The translations under genes and the position numbers were made by a program. The notes beneath the pieces were generated by a model. It did no database searches, was not told the origin of the DNA, and worked only from the letters and a program-made list of their open reading frames with translations. Positions 1 through 7,940 of a stretch of 12,953 bases of DNA are shown here, piece after piece. Position 1 is the stretch's first letter. Each line of letters starts with the position of its first letter. Location of the stretch: the NCBI GenBank assembly GCA_903877345.1, contig CAIRDL010000635.1:1-12953 (forward strand), given 5' to 3'. The DNA comes from an uncultured Oscillochloris sp. GTDB taxonomy: Bacteria; Chloroflexota; Chloroflexia; Chloroflexales; Chloroflexaceae.

Positions 1-150
1 CCTCCGCCACAGCGGCAGCCTCCGCCACAGCGGCAGCCTCCGCCACAGCGGCAGCCTCCGCCACAGCGGCAGCCTCCGCCACAGCGGCAGCCTCCGCCAC
101 AGCGGCAGCCTCCGCCACAGCGGCAGCGAATGCCTCCGCCACAGCGGCAG
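1..150 (+). repeat. 18-bp minisatellite, in frame (SATAAA hexapeptide)
   Basis: Seven perfect head-to-tail copies of cctccgccacagcggcag occupy 1-126. After a 6-base interruption (cgaatg, 127-132) an eighth identical copy lies at 133-150. The period is a multiple of three and in the frame of the surface-protein gene, reading Ser-Ala-Thr-Ala-Ala-Ala. The array continues to the window edge, so its true copy number is not known. Identity between copies suggests recent slippage or unequal recombination. Confidence 0.5.
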
Positions 151-3005
151 CGGGTACGCCCACAACCCCGACCCCAGCGCCCAATAGCAGTGGGATCACG
201 GTGCAGGCGATTACGCAGATCTATAGCACTCTCGAACAAAAGATCACGCTTAGCGCACAACTCAACGGACTGAGTGCGTCAAGTAAGGGTAAAATCACCT
301 TCACGATCAATCTAGGTTCGCGCACCCTCACGGTATCAGGGGATGTGGTGACCGGGGGGTATGTCACGATACCAGATGTGTCTTTGCCAGCCTATACGCC
401 AGTGGGCAGTTACCCCATCAGTGCCTCGTATAGCGATCTCGCCGGCTTTACTGGTAGTAGTACGTTGGAGATTACCCCGGCTGCCACCACGATCGAGATA
501 ACATCTCTCTCAGCCACAGGAACCAACTATGGTGTGACTTGCACTCTTACACTTAAAGCACAGGTGAGAGCAGCCAATAGCGCTGCTACGGGTATTGTCA
601 ACGAGGGTACGGTCATTTTCTACATCAATGGGAGATCGGACATCAGCATCCCGGCAGCGACGGTTAATAGCAGCGGCGAAGTTAGTCCTCCTGTTGTGTT
701 TCAACTGCCTCAGCTAGACGCTAAGACCTACGTTGTGTCTGCTGAGTATAAGGGCACAGGCAACTTTAGTGCAGCTACAACCAGTGCAACTTCGAGTAAA
801 TCATTCGAGGTTAAGCAAGCCGATCTCATTATCACTGCGAACCCGCAGAGTCGCCGCTATGGCGCGCCAAACCCCGAACTCACGTACGTGGTTAGCGGTT
901 TTGTCAATGGCGATACGGTAGCCACTGCCCTGACTGGTGCCCTCGCAACTGATGCCAGTACTACTACTGATGTCAGCAGATCTCCCCGACCAATAATCAC
1001 AATAGGCACCCTAAATGCCATCAATTACGTCTTCGTTGATAAGGACAATAAAAAGCTTGCCGCAGGAGACAAACTGAGTGAACTGACGATCACTGCCATC
1101 CCAATCAGCATCAAAATCAACAACCAGAGCTGTGAGTATGGCAGTGGTGCTTTTAGTTCAAAATACTATACTGTTAACGAAGCAGACACTGGTTTGCCCC
1201 TCGATCCCAAAGTTGCCCTGACCGATACTAGCGTTCTTACAACTACTGCACCTGAAAATACACCTACAAAGTACCCTGTTGGTACCTACGATATCAGCGG
1301 CCCCCTTACCCCCAAAACTTCCAACTATACGATTGCATCCGTCTCGCCAGGCAAACTAACAATCACCAAAGCCCCACTTAACATTAAAGCCGACGATCAA
1401 CCATTGTATCTGTATGGGCAGCCAGTGCTTAACAGTGCCCTAACCTTCATAGTGGTCGATCCCAATCAACTTAAGAATGGCGAAAAGAAAGACACCGCCC
1501 TGACTGGCGAACTCGCAACCGATGCGACGGCGACCAGTTCTGTTGGTGCCAGATACACCATTACCCAGGGGACTCTGACTGCTGCTAATTACGAAATTAG
1601 CTTTACGTCGGGCAAGCTCACGATCAACAAAGCCAAGCTTAGCGTGATTGCGACTGTCCCTTCGCGGGTCTATGGTAATCCCAACTCACAGGTCATCCTT
1701 ACATATACAGGTTTCTCTAATAATGAAACCGCAAGTGTCATTGACCGAGCACCCACGATCACCCTCACGCCCACTGCCACGACACCACCAGGTAGTTACC
1801 AGATCCTCCTAGGTAACGATGGTTCGGATAACAACTACGAGATCCAGGTTGCGCCGACGCAAGGCAGCCTAGTTATTACCAAGGCCCTGCTCACCGTCAC
1901 AGCCATAAATCAAACCCGCACCTACGGTGAAGCTATTTTGCCTCTCTTTATCAGCTACAGTTACAGTGTCTTCATGAACAGCGAAACCCCGAGTGTGCTC
2001 ACCACTCAACCTCAAGCTAGCGTCGGTACGCCTGAGCCAAGCCTTCCGGGCAGTTATCCAATCACCGTCAGTGGTGGGGTGGACAGCAACTACGATTTTA
2101 ACTACGTGAATGGAACGCTCACGATCAACAATGGCAAGCCGACGCTTACCAGTGTTGATCCGAGTCCTGTCTTTATCGGTGAGGGTGATACCGTGATCAC
2201 CCTTACAGGGACAGACTTTACCAATAATAGCAGCGTCACGTGGGATAAAAACGCCTGTCCCTTTGGCTACGCCTTCATTTCAGACAGTGAAATTCAGGTG
2301 AAGATTCCGGCAAGTTCCCTGTCAGTGACAGCGGGCAACACCGGGGTGTTTATGCTACGGGTTAGCAATCCAGGCCCAGGAGGTGGGACATCAGCCTCGA
2401 AGAGTCTCAGAATCATCTACCCGACGCCAGTGATCACCGCACTCAACCCATCCTCAAGCGTGCCCCAAGTAGGTCTAGGTGAGACCCAGATTGTCATCAC
2501 CGGCACCGGCTTTGTGGATAATGCATCAGTGGTTCAGTGGGGTGGTACTCCATTGAACAATATAACGGTCAATTCAGCCACGCAGATAACGGTAAAGGTA
2601 CCCAATGCTTACCTGGAAACACCCACACCCAACCCTGTGACTGTGCAGGTTTCTAACCCTACAGACAGTGGTGGCGGTGGTTCGAGCGGGATTACCTTCA
2701 CCATTAACGATAACCCGACGCCAGTGATCACGAGTCTCACCCCACCCTCAATCCCGGCTACAGGTGGGGGCGGGGGAAGTACCCCAATCATTATTACTGG
2801 CACGGGCTTTGTGACCGGCTCAACGGTTGAGTGGGATGGGATTCTACTGAGCAGTGCAAATGTAGATGTTAATTCAATCACACAGATCACTATACGGGTG
2901 AGGAATAATCGTCTGGATACGCCTGGCACCGCGCAAGTGGTGGTTATTAACCCTGGTCCGGGTGGCGGTTCGTCGACTCCGCCGTTTATCTTCACCATCA
3001 ATTGA
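1..3005 (+). CDS. Large surface protein with Ig-like, MBG and IPT/TIG domains (5' partial)
   Basis: The frame is open from base 3 to the TGA at 3003-3005, giving at least 1000 codons, so the gene begins left of the window. The GTG at 201 is internal and not a credible start. The visible part begins with an Ala-rich linker (repeats of SATAAA) and a TPTTPTPAP stretch. Counting from the codon at 201, two Ig-like beta-sandwich domains follow (about 1-90 and 93-205), then five MBG-like repeats (about 207-645; pattern YG.PNP.L.Y.VSGF, G-Y-I, NY, GKLTI, the second and fifth more diverged), then three IPT/TIG domains (about 645-738, 741-836, 839-934; pattern P.I.SL.P, I.I.GTGF, S.V.W.G, V.NPGPGGG). 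Such all-beta tandem arrays are typical of secreted adhesin or stalk proteins. No sorting signal or membrane segment is seen at the C-terminus, so any anchor would be N-terminal and outside the window. It is probably co-transcribed with the kinase-like gene 56 bases downstream. The exact ligand is unknown. Confidence 0.5.
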   Translation, partial: SATAAASATAAASATAAASATAAASATAAASATAAASATAAANASATAAAGTPTTPTPAPNSSGITVQAITQIYSTLEQKITLSAQLNGLSASSKGKITFTINLGSRTLTVSGDVVTGGYVTIPDVSLPAYTPVGSYPISASYSDLAGFTGSSTLEITPAATTIEITSLSATGTNYGVTCTLTLKAQVRAANSAATGIVNEGTVIFYINGRSDISIPAATVNSSGEVSPPVVFQLPQLDAKTYVVSAEYKGTGNFSAATTSATSSKSFEVKQADLIITANPQSRRYGAPNPELTYVVSGFVNGDTVATALTGALATDASTTTDVSRSPRPIITIGTLNAINYVFVDKDNKKLAAGDKLSELTITAIPISIKINNQSCEYGSGAFSSKYYTVNEADTGLPLDPKVALTDTSVLTTTAPENTPTKYPVGTYDISGPLTPKTSNYTIASVSPGKLTITKAPLNIKADDQPLYLYGQPVLNSALTFIVVDPNQLKNGEKKDTALTGELATDATATSSVGARYTITQGTLTAANYEISFTSGKLTINKAKLSVIATVPSRVYGNPNSQVILTYTGFSNNETASVIDRAPTITLTPTATTPPGSYQILLGNDGSDNNYEIQVAPTQGSLVITKALLTVTAINQTRTYGEAILPLFISYSYSVFMNSETPSVLTTQPQASVGTPEPSLPGSYPITVSGGVDSNYDFNYVNGTLTINNGKPTLTSVDPSPVFIGEGDTVITLTGTDFTNNSSVTWDKNACPFGYAFISDSEIQVKIPASSLSVTAGNTGVFMLRVSNPGPGGGTSASKSLRIIYPTPVITALNPSSSVPQVGLGETQIVITGTGFVDNASVVQWGGTPLNNITVNSATQITVKVPNAYLETPTPNPVTVQVSNPTDSGGGGSSGITFTINDNPTPVITSLTPPSIPATGGGGGSTPIIITGTGFVTGSTVEWDGILLSSANVDVNSITQITIRVRNNRLDTPGTAQVVVINPGPGGGSSTPPFIFTIN
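2419..2731 (+). repeat. 19-bp direct repeat marking IPT domain duplication
   Basis: The 19-base word acccgacgccagtgatcac occurs at 2419-2437 and again at 2713-2731, each time encoding the PTPVIT start of an IPT domain. The exact match at DNA level suggests that these two neighbouring domains arose by a fairly recent tandem duplication. The third IPT copy upstream (from about 2133) is more diverged. Confidence 0.5.
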
Positions 3006-3050
3006 CAAGCCGCTTGGCCCTGTTGGAACAACCCTGAGCGCAGTTTGCAT

Positions 3051-3054
3051 GGAG
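3051..3054 (+). promoter_or_regulatory. Ribosome binding site for the GTG start at 3062
   Basis: GGAG lies 7 bases upstream of the GTG at 3062, which supports this start. The nearby ATG at 3049 is out of frame with the kinase-like protein. Confidence 0.5.
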
Positions 3055-3061
3055 CCCCACC

Positions 3062-6007
3062 GTGACAGAAGGCACCGTCGGCCACTACACACTTGAGGCG
3101 CAGCTCGGCTCCGGCCCTCTTGGTCAGGTCTATGAAGGGCACGACACCGCTACGCATGAGCAAGTAGCCCTCAAGCTGATCCGCGAGGAGTTCAGCCGAG
3201 TGCCGGGCTTCGAAGATCACTTCTTGCAAACGGCGGCAAGAGTCAAGGCGCTACAGCATAAACATCTCGTCCCGATCAAAGAAGCAGCTGTAGACAAGGG
3301 CTGTTACTATTTCGTCAGTGCGTTGGTGCGTGACGGCTCGTTAGGTGATTGGTTGGCGCATACGTCTCCCGACGAGCTCCCCCTGCCCACGCTGCTAGAG
3401 TTGGCACGTCAGGCTGCGGAGGCCCTGACCTATCTCCACAAAGCCAATTTCGTGCATGGTGCGGTCAAGCCCACCAATCTGTTGCTCGAATGGGGCAATG
3501 ATGGCGTAACCCTCAAACTTAGCGATGTTGAGCAGAGCCGCCTGCGTAACGAGGTAACACTGCCATCGATTCAGGATGTCGTCTATCTTGCCCCTGAGCA
3601 GTGCCGGGGCGATGAGGCGGATGCCCATAGCGACATTTACAGCCTAGGGCTTGTGCTTTATGCGCTCGTCACAGGTGCGCCCCCTTTCAAAGGCGACGAC
3701 CCCTCGGCAATCATCAAGGCGCATGTGGATGGCACCCCGTTGTCGCCCCGGGAGATGCGCCCCACAGTCCCTAGCGAGTTGGCAGCACTGATCCTGCGCT
3801 GTCTAGAGAAGGATCCGGCCAAGCGGTTCGCCAATGCTGACGAACTGGAGTTGGATCTGAAGCTGCTCCAAGTGCAGCTAGGGTCTAGCTCACCGTCTGT
3901 AGGTGGCCCACTGCCACAAGTGCAGTTGCGTGATGCCGCAGACCAGATCTTGAAGCCTTTGGCTCTGACTGGTGATGGCCTCACGATTGGCAGTGCCCCC
4001 GAGCATGACTTTGTGCTTAGTGGGGAGGGCATTGCGGAAAGACATGTGCAACTGGACTGGGATGGCAGTAAGGTGACGGTGATCGCCCATACCACACAGG
4101 CCACAACTCTCAATGGCATCCCTCTACCATTGGAAGAACCCCAGCTTTGGTCGAGGGATGCCACGCTTGGCATTGGCCCCCATCGGCTGACCCTCCTGGA
4201 TCCAGCCCCCAAAGTGAGGCAGCAACCGTCACGACTCAGTGATCCGCCGGTGGATATAAGAGGCCCAGGCGAGAATGAGGATGTTATGCCAGAACCGCCC
4301 CCGAGGCCGACCACGGGTAATGGGCCCGGACCAGCAGTTCCGGGCAGAGGGTCAGTCCAGGCCTTTCATCTGGAGGTCACATTAGATCCAAAGGACAAAG
4401 AGCTTGAATTGATCCCAGGGCACACCAAGCAAATCAAGGTGAGGCTACGGAACAAAAGCGAGCGAACTGTACACCTGACCATCGAAATCGAGGGTGATGG
4501 TTTCAAAAAAGAATGGTATAAGGCTCCTTTGCGGGACACGATCATGCTAAATGGCCGCGAATCCGAAGAGGCCACGGTTTTCGTTACTGTGCCGAGAAAA
4601 CCGGGCAGTTTGGCAAAAACCTACAAGCTTTCGGTCAAAGCCGCGTCGGACATTGAACAGGGTCGTTTTGCTTCCACAGAGGCAACTTGGATAGTCTTAC
4701 CATTCGAGGATCTCAAACTCGAACTGAAGCCGCCTCGGAACTCGAGCTGGCTTTGGTTCAGAGCCAACTATAAGGCGACGGTGACCAACGAGGGGAACAC
4801 GCCGGCAACCTTCACCCCCGAAGTGAAAGATCAAGATGAGTCCCTTGATATTCGCTTTGAACCGAAGCCTACGGGTGAACAGCGTTGGCCCTGGAATAAG
4901 GCTAGTCTTCCAGACCAGTTGATCCTCGAACCGGGCAAAAATACCGAAGTGCAGGTAAAGGTACGTTTCCGCGACTGGTGGTGGTCGGTTGTTCCAAGTA
5001 ACTGGCAGGATTTTGACGTTAAGGTCGAGGCCAAACCACAGATTGACCCTACAACGGGGCGACGTGATGAGGAGAGTAACACGGACACAAAGCGCAAGTC
5101 CGTGAAGTTCACCTATATGCGGCTCCCCTGGTTTGCAGTGATCGCAATCACGATTGTGGCGGGTCTGCTTGGGACTTGGCTCAGGCAACCGCCTAGCATC
5201 GAATTTAAGGCTAACCCTTCCTCACGCATGGTGGGCACCCAAGTGAAGCTTTCGTGGAGCACCAATGCTGATCACATCGAAATCCCGGCCCTGGTAATCA
5301 CATCGGCCCCACCTGTGGGTACCCACATCATCCCTGGAGGGGCGATCATTCCCACCGAGCTTAGCCTAATCGCACATCCTTGGTGGAAGTGGGGTGTAAC
5401 CGCTGTCGCCATCGTTGAAGTGACTGAACTACCGACTCCGACTTTGCCTCCTCCCACTGCAACCCTCACCCCCACTGCGGTACCACCCCCCACTGTGACA
5501 CTACCCCCCACTGCAATCCTCACCCTCACTGCAACCCTCACCCCCACTGCGACCCTCACCCCCACTGCGACCCTCACCCCCACCCCCACCCCGACCACGG
5601 ACATTGCGCCGACGCTGTTGTGTCTGCCAGGAGCGAAGCTTGGCTTGGAGGGAACGGGGGCTGCGATGGCGGGCTACCTCGTCTTTTTGGGTGACCAACC
5701 GGTGACGGGTGAGGTGATCAAACCCAATGGCACGTTCTCGATCACGCTGCAAATGAACCAAGTGCGCCCCGGCATCTACCCCGTCACAGTCAAGCTTCAA
5801 CAGACATGGCAACCCCTGGCGATTACGGCCTACGAGCTTCTTTTGAGCGATGGCACCCGGAGTCCAAGGACGACAGCCCCTGACGGAAGGACCTTTACCC
5901 TGTACTGCAAGGTGCCCATACCTAAGACGCCTACGCCGGTCTCCCTGTTGGAGCCAACGCAGACCCCGACGGGTACGCCGACGCCGACGCCGACGCCCCC
6001 CAAGTAG
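3062..6007 (+). CDS. Membrane Ser/Thr kinase-like protein, probable pseudokinase, with FHA-like and Ig-like domains
   Basis: 981 residues from a GTG start. Residues 9-275 have a Hanks-type kinase fold: glycine loop GSGPLGQVYEG at 16-26, VALK with K38, APE at 177-179, and the SDIYSLGLVLYAL helix. The catalytic loop, normally HRDxKPxN, reads HGAVKPTN (132-139), so the catalytic Asp is Ala134. The DFG motif reads DVE (155-157), keeping the metal-binding Asp. It is therefore probably a pseudokinase, or at most a very weak kinase. An FHA-like domain follows (about 284-378; LTIGS...ERHVQL...LNGIPL, lacking the usual GR). Two Ig-like domains of the kind seen in COG1470-type proteins span about 433-680. 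One membrane helix lies at about 688-709, preceded by DTKRKSVKF, which suggests an N-terminus inside. Outside are a short Ig-like segment, a TATLTP repeat linker, a further beta-rich domain and a Thr/Pro tail. It probably shares a transcript with the upstream surface-protein gene. It could transmit or scaffold signals through protein binding; partners are not visible. Confidence 0.5.
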   Translation: MTEGTVGHYTLEAQLGSGPLGQVYEGHDTATHEQVALKLIREEFSRVPGFEDHFLQTAARVKALQHKHLVPIKEAAVDKGCYYFVSALVRDGSLGDWLAHTSPDELPLPTLLELARQAAEALTYLHKANFVHGAVKPTNLLLEWGNDGVTLKLSDVEQSRLRNEVTLPSIQDVVYLAPEQCRGDEADAHSDIYSLGLVLYALVTGAPPFKGDDPSAIIKAHVDGTPLSPREMRPTVPSELAALILRCLEKDPAKRFANADELELDLKLLQVQLGSSSPSVGGPLPQVQLRDAADQILKPLALTGDGLTIGSAPEHDFVLSGEGIAERHVQLDWDGSKVTVIAHTTQATTLNGIPLPLEEPQLWSRDATLGIGPHRLTLLDPAPKVRQQPSRLSDPPVDIRGPGENEDVMPEPPPRPTTGNGPGPAVPGRGSVQAFHLEVTLDPKDKELELIPGHTKQIKVRLRNKSERTVHLTIEIEGDGFKKEWYKAPLRDTIMLNGRESEEATVFVTVPRKPGSLAKTYKLSVKAASDIEQGRFASTEATWIVLPFEDLKLELKPPRNSSWLWFRANYKATVTNEGNTPATFTPEVKDQDESLDIRFEPKPTGEQRWPWNKASLPDQLILEPGKNTEVQVKVRFRDWWWSVVPSNWQDFDVKVEAKPQIDPTTGRRDEESNTDTKRKSVKFTYMRLPWFAVIAITIVAGLLGTWLRQPPSIEFKANPSSRMVGTQVKLSWSTNADHIEIPALVITSAPPVGTHIIPGGAIIPTELSLIAHPWWKWGVTAVAIVEVTELPTPTLPPPTATLTPTAVPPPTVTLPPTAILTLTATLTPTATLTPTATLTPTPTPTTDIAPTLLCLPGAKLGLEGTGAAMAGYLVFLGDQPVTGEVIKPNGTFSITLQMNQVRPGIYPVTVKLQQTWQPLAITAYELLLSDGTRSPRTTAPDGRTFTLYCKVPIPKTPTPVSLLEPTQTPTGTPTPTPTPPK
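5456..5581 (+). repeat. 18-bp tandem repeat encoding TATLTP linker
   Basis: Seven units of 18 bases run without gaps at 5456, 5474, 5492, 5510, 5528, 5546 and 5564. The consensus is actgcgaccctcaccccc, read Thr-Ala-Thr-Leu-Thr-Pro. The last three are nearly identical and units 2-4 are diverged. This forms the extracytoplasmic linker of the kinase-like protein. Confidence 0.5.
5975..5998 (+). repeat. Hexanucleotide repeat acgccg (Thr-Pro tail)
   Basis: Four units, the last ending ccc instead of ccg, are read Thr-Pro near the C-terminus of the kinase-like protein. Being in-frame, slippage would change tail length without breaking the gene. Confidence 0.5.
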
Positions 6008-6033
6008 GAACAAATCGCGGTGGCGACAAACAC

Positions 6034-6060
6034 GAGGGGCGGGCACGAAGCCCGCCCCTC
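6034..6060. terminator. GC-rich hairpin between convergent genes
   Basis: A perfect 11-bp stem (6034-6044 with 6050-6060) closes a 5-base loop, acgaa. It starts 27 bases after the kinase-like gene stop and lies 29 bases past the end of the beta-helix gene on the other strand. There is no T-run on the plus strand and only a weak T-rich stretch (gtgtttg) on the minus strand. It could act as a two-way terminator or an mRNA 3' stabiliser, or be one copy of a dispersed palindrome. Confidence 0.5.
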
Positions 6061-6088
6061 AACGTTACCCTCAACTGGAGTGGGGTTT

Positions 6089-7666
6089 CTAAGTACGTGG
6101 GGCACAGACGGGCCGGGCGGTGAGCCAGGGGGTAAACGTGATGTTGGGGCCGACCGCCGAGCCACGCCCGTCGGCGTTGCTGTCAGGCATGTAGGGGCCA
6201 AGGGGGTTGTTCCACCAGTTATTGCCCATTGCAAGGGGGAGGGTGCTCGTCGCGCCGCGCCCGATCCCGTGTTCCACGTAGATCGGCAGAATCAGCGGGG
6301 TCTGGCCCTCGATCACGTTTGCCCCGATGTTCAGGTCGGGATAGTGTTTCACCGGAACCGGGGCATCGTTGTAGAGACTTAGCCCGATTGAGCCGCCGAC
6401 TAGGCTGTTACAGACCAGACTGCCCTGGAGCAGCGTGTTGGCAATAAGTTCAAGCACCGGCCCCTCGGCGCTCCCAAGTCGGTTGCCCTGGAGATTAAGC
6501 CTGATACTGTCTATTGCGGCGTCGCCCCTGATCTGGACGGTGGCTGCGCCTGGGTTAAGCATGTTGCCAATAATGCGGCTGTTTAGCAGCGTGAATGCGT
6601 CTTCATTGTAGAAGGGGTTATTGTAGGTGTAGGTTGCCTGCAGCGCGGCCCCGTAAGGAATCCGGTTGCCTTTCATCTCGACGCCATTCATACGAACTAG
6701 GCTATCCGTCACCCGCACCTGTCCAAAGCTCTCAGCGATGGAGACATCTTTTAGGATAAGTTGCCCGCCGTCACTCGTGATCAAAGTTCCGCCAGAGCCA
6801 CCCTGACGGATCTGGGTTGATTGGAGCGAGATCACGCTCCCAGGCATCCCGTAAAGCCCGTCCCAGCGCACCGCCGTCCCGTTACCGAGGAAACGCACAG
6901 GCTGTTGAGGGGTACCTTCAGCCTTGAGTTGGGCGGTGTTGGTCACGATAATTGACACACCATCGCCGAGGCGAACATCAACTCCGGGTTTGATGGTCAG
7001 GCTTGCGTGCTCAACAATGGTCAGAGTCCTTGTAATCTCTACGGAGGTTGTCCAGGTTTGATCACCCGTAAGGAACGCGCCGGGCGGTGGAGGCACTGTT
7101 GTAGGCGGGGCGTCACGGGCTGCGATGGGGACGACACTCTCGGCGGCACGGGGCGTTGCGGTTGGCGCTGGGGGGCGACTTGGAGCAGGTGCGGAGGTTG
7201 GCGGATTGAGCGGCGGGGCGGGGTCAAAGTCGATCATAAGATCAGGCAAGGTTGGGGTTGGTTGTGGCGTGAAGACAACGGAGGCTGGCTTGAAGACGGG
7301 CAACGGGGCTTCTTCAAGCCCAACGATTCCCTCTAGGATCGCCGTTTGGGTGGGCGGTACGACCGTGGCGGATGCAGGGGCGGGAGCGGTGCTCGTCACT
7401 GAGGGGACTGACGTGATTGAGGGGGTTGCCTGAGGCTGGGCTGGCGCGGGCAGCGGGTAGGCGGCGCTTACGATCTGGGTGGGGATTGGGGCGGTAACGA
7501 CGGGCACAGCGGCAGTGGTGGTAGCCGAAGCCCCAATCATGGTCGCAAGCAGGAGGAGGAGGCCGGTCAGGAGCAGGGCAAGGATCAGACTGGCTGGCGT
7601 AATCGAGAGGTGGATGGCGATGGTGCGCTCACCGGGCAGAGGTGGTTTCGGCTGCGGTTGATCCAT
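6089..7666 (-). CDS. Membrane-anchored right-handed parallel beta-helix protein
   Basis: 525 residues from ATG. Upstream on the minus strand gggggaa precedes the ATG by 4 bases and can serve as a ribosome binding site. A short cytoplasmic start with K7 and R14 precedes one membrane helix (about 24-45) with no clear cleavage site, so a signal anchor with the rest outside is likely. Residues about 46-195 are a Pro/Ala/Thr/Val-rich linker. Residues about 196-525 show beta-helix rungs with repeating patterns such as TLTIVEHASLTIKPGVDVRL and LILKDVSI. They end in GNNWWNNPLGP and ITFTPWL (481-515), which matches the NWWG..GP...VDFTPWL closing signature common in beta-helix surface proteins. This fold often binds or cleaves polysaccharides or acts as an adhesin, but no pectate-lyase catalytic triad could be assigned. 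It is convergent with the kinase-like gene and divergent from the PPC-domain gene. Confidence 0.5.
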   Translation of the reverse strand: MDQPQPKPPLPGERTIAIHLSITPASLILALLLTGLLLLLATMIGASATTTAAVPVVTAPIPTQIVSAAYPLPAPAQPQATPSITSVPSVTSTAPAPASATVVPPTQTAILEGIVGLEEAPLPVFKPASVVFTPQPTPTLPDLMIDFDPAPPLNPPTSAPAPSRPPAPTATPRAAESVVPIAARDAPPTTVPPPPGAFLTGDQTWTTSVEITRTLTIVEHASLTIKPGVDVRLGDGVSIIVTNTAQLKAEGTPQQPVRFLGNGTAVRWDGLYGMPGSVISLQSTQIRQGGSGGTLITSDGGQLILKDVSIAESFGQVRVTDSLVRMNGVEMKGNRIPYGAALQATYTYNNPFYNEDAFTLLNSRIIGNMLNPGAATVQIRGDAAIDSIRLNLQGNRLGSAEGPVLELIANTLLQGSLVCNSLVGGSIGLSLYNDAPVPVKHYPDLNIGANVIEGQTPLILPIYVEHGIGRGATSTLPLAMGNNWWNNPLGPYMPDSNADGRGSAVGPNITFTPWLTARPVCAPRT

Positions 7667-7707
7667 TGAATTCCCCCGCGAAAGAAGGCTTAAAACACTG
7701 GTATTGC

Positions 7708-7722
7708 AGCAAGTGGCTTGCT
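7708..7722. repeat. Small palindrome in the beta-helix gene leader
   Basis: AGCAAG and CTTGCT arms of 6 bp flank tgg. It lies between the predicted minus-strand start of transcription and the ATG at 7666, so it could form a leader hairpin or be a regulator site. Short palindromes occur by chance, so support is weak. Confidence 0.5.
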
Positions 7723-7763
7723 TATGAGATCAAGGTAGAAGCGCTAAGGCAAAGCGTGGGCTT

Positions 7764-7792
7764 ATTTTAACAGCTACAGTTCGAGAAGGCAA
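7764..7792 (-). promoter_or_regulatory. Sigma70-type promoter for the beta-helix gene
   Basis: On the minus strand TTGCCT (7787-7792) and TAAAAT (7764-7769) are separated by exactly 17 bases. Agreement with the consensus is 4 of 6 and 5 of 6. Transcription would start near 7757, leaving a leader of about 90 bases before the ATG at 7666. Confidence 0.5.
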
Positions 7793-7803
7793 CCGGCTCT
7801 TGG

Positions 7804-7832
7804 TTGACAGTGGCCTAGTCAATTGATATAAT
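7804..7832 (+). promoter_or_regulatory. Perfect consensus sigma70 promoter with extended -10
   Basis: TTGACA (7804-7809), a 17-base spacer and TATAAT (7827-7832) match the housekeeping consensus in all 12 positions. TGA just before the -10 box adds the extended -10 element (TGnTATAAT). Start of transcription is expected near 7839-7840. This places the in-frame TTG codon at 7832 inside the -10 box, so translation must begin further downstream, at 7952. Confidence 0.5.
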
Positions 7833-7841
7833 TGTCACTAT

Positions 7842-7860
7842 TCTTGTATATCATACAAGA
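7842..7860. promoter_or_regulatory. Palindrome at the predicted transcript start, possible operator
   Basis: TCTTGTAT and ATACAAGA are perfect 8-bp inverted arms around atc. The element covers roughly +3 to +21 of the predicted transcript. A dimeric repressor bound here would block the strong promoter; alternatively the RNA would carry a short 5' hairpin. No regulator gene is adjacent. Confidence 0.5.
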
Positions 7861-7940
7861 CTCGTCTGTGCTGACAGTTGCCCCCGGAAGGTGCGGTTGC
7901 GACCAATGCAGGGTGCGAAGCCCAGCTAAAGCAAGTGAGC

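Noticed and set aside
1..150. CRISPR array
   Set aside because: The repeats are 18 bp and head-to-tail without spacers, and read in frame with a protein.
201..3005. Surface protein starting at GTG 201
   Set aside because: The same frame is open to the left edge and encodes a continuous linker; no ribosome site precedes 201.
2609..3229. Minus-strand open frame of 206 codons
   Set aside because: It is antisense to the IPT domains and the kinase start, and has no family signature.
3658..4314. Minus-strand open frame of 218 codons
   Set aside because: Shadow of the kinase/FHA region, which has clear motifs on the plus strand.
5501..6046. Minus-strand Arg/Gly-rich open frame
   Set aside because: Low-complexity reverse reading of the Thr/Pro repeat linker.
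7906..7929. Seven-codon leader peptide ahead of the PPC-domain gene
   Set aside because: Very short, no good ribosome site and no pattern of regulatory codons.
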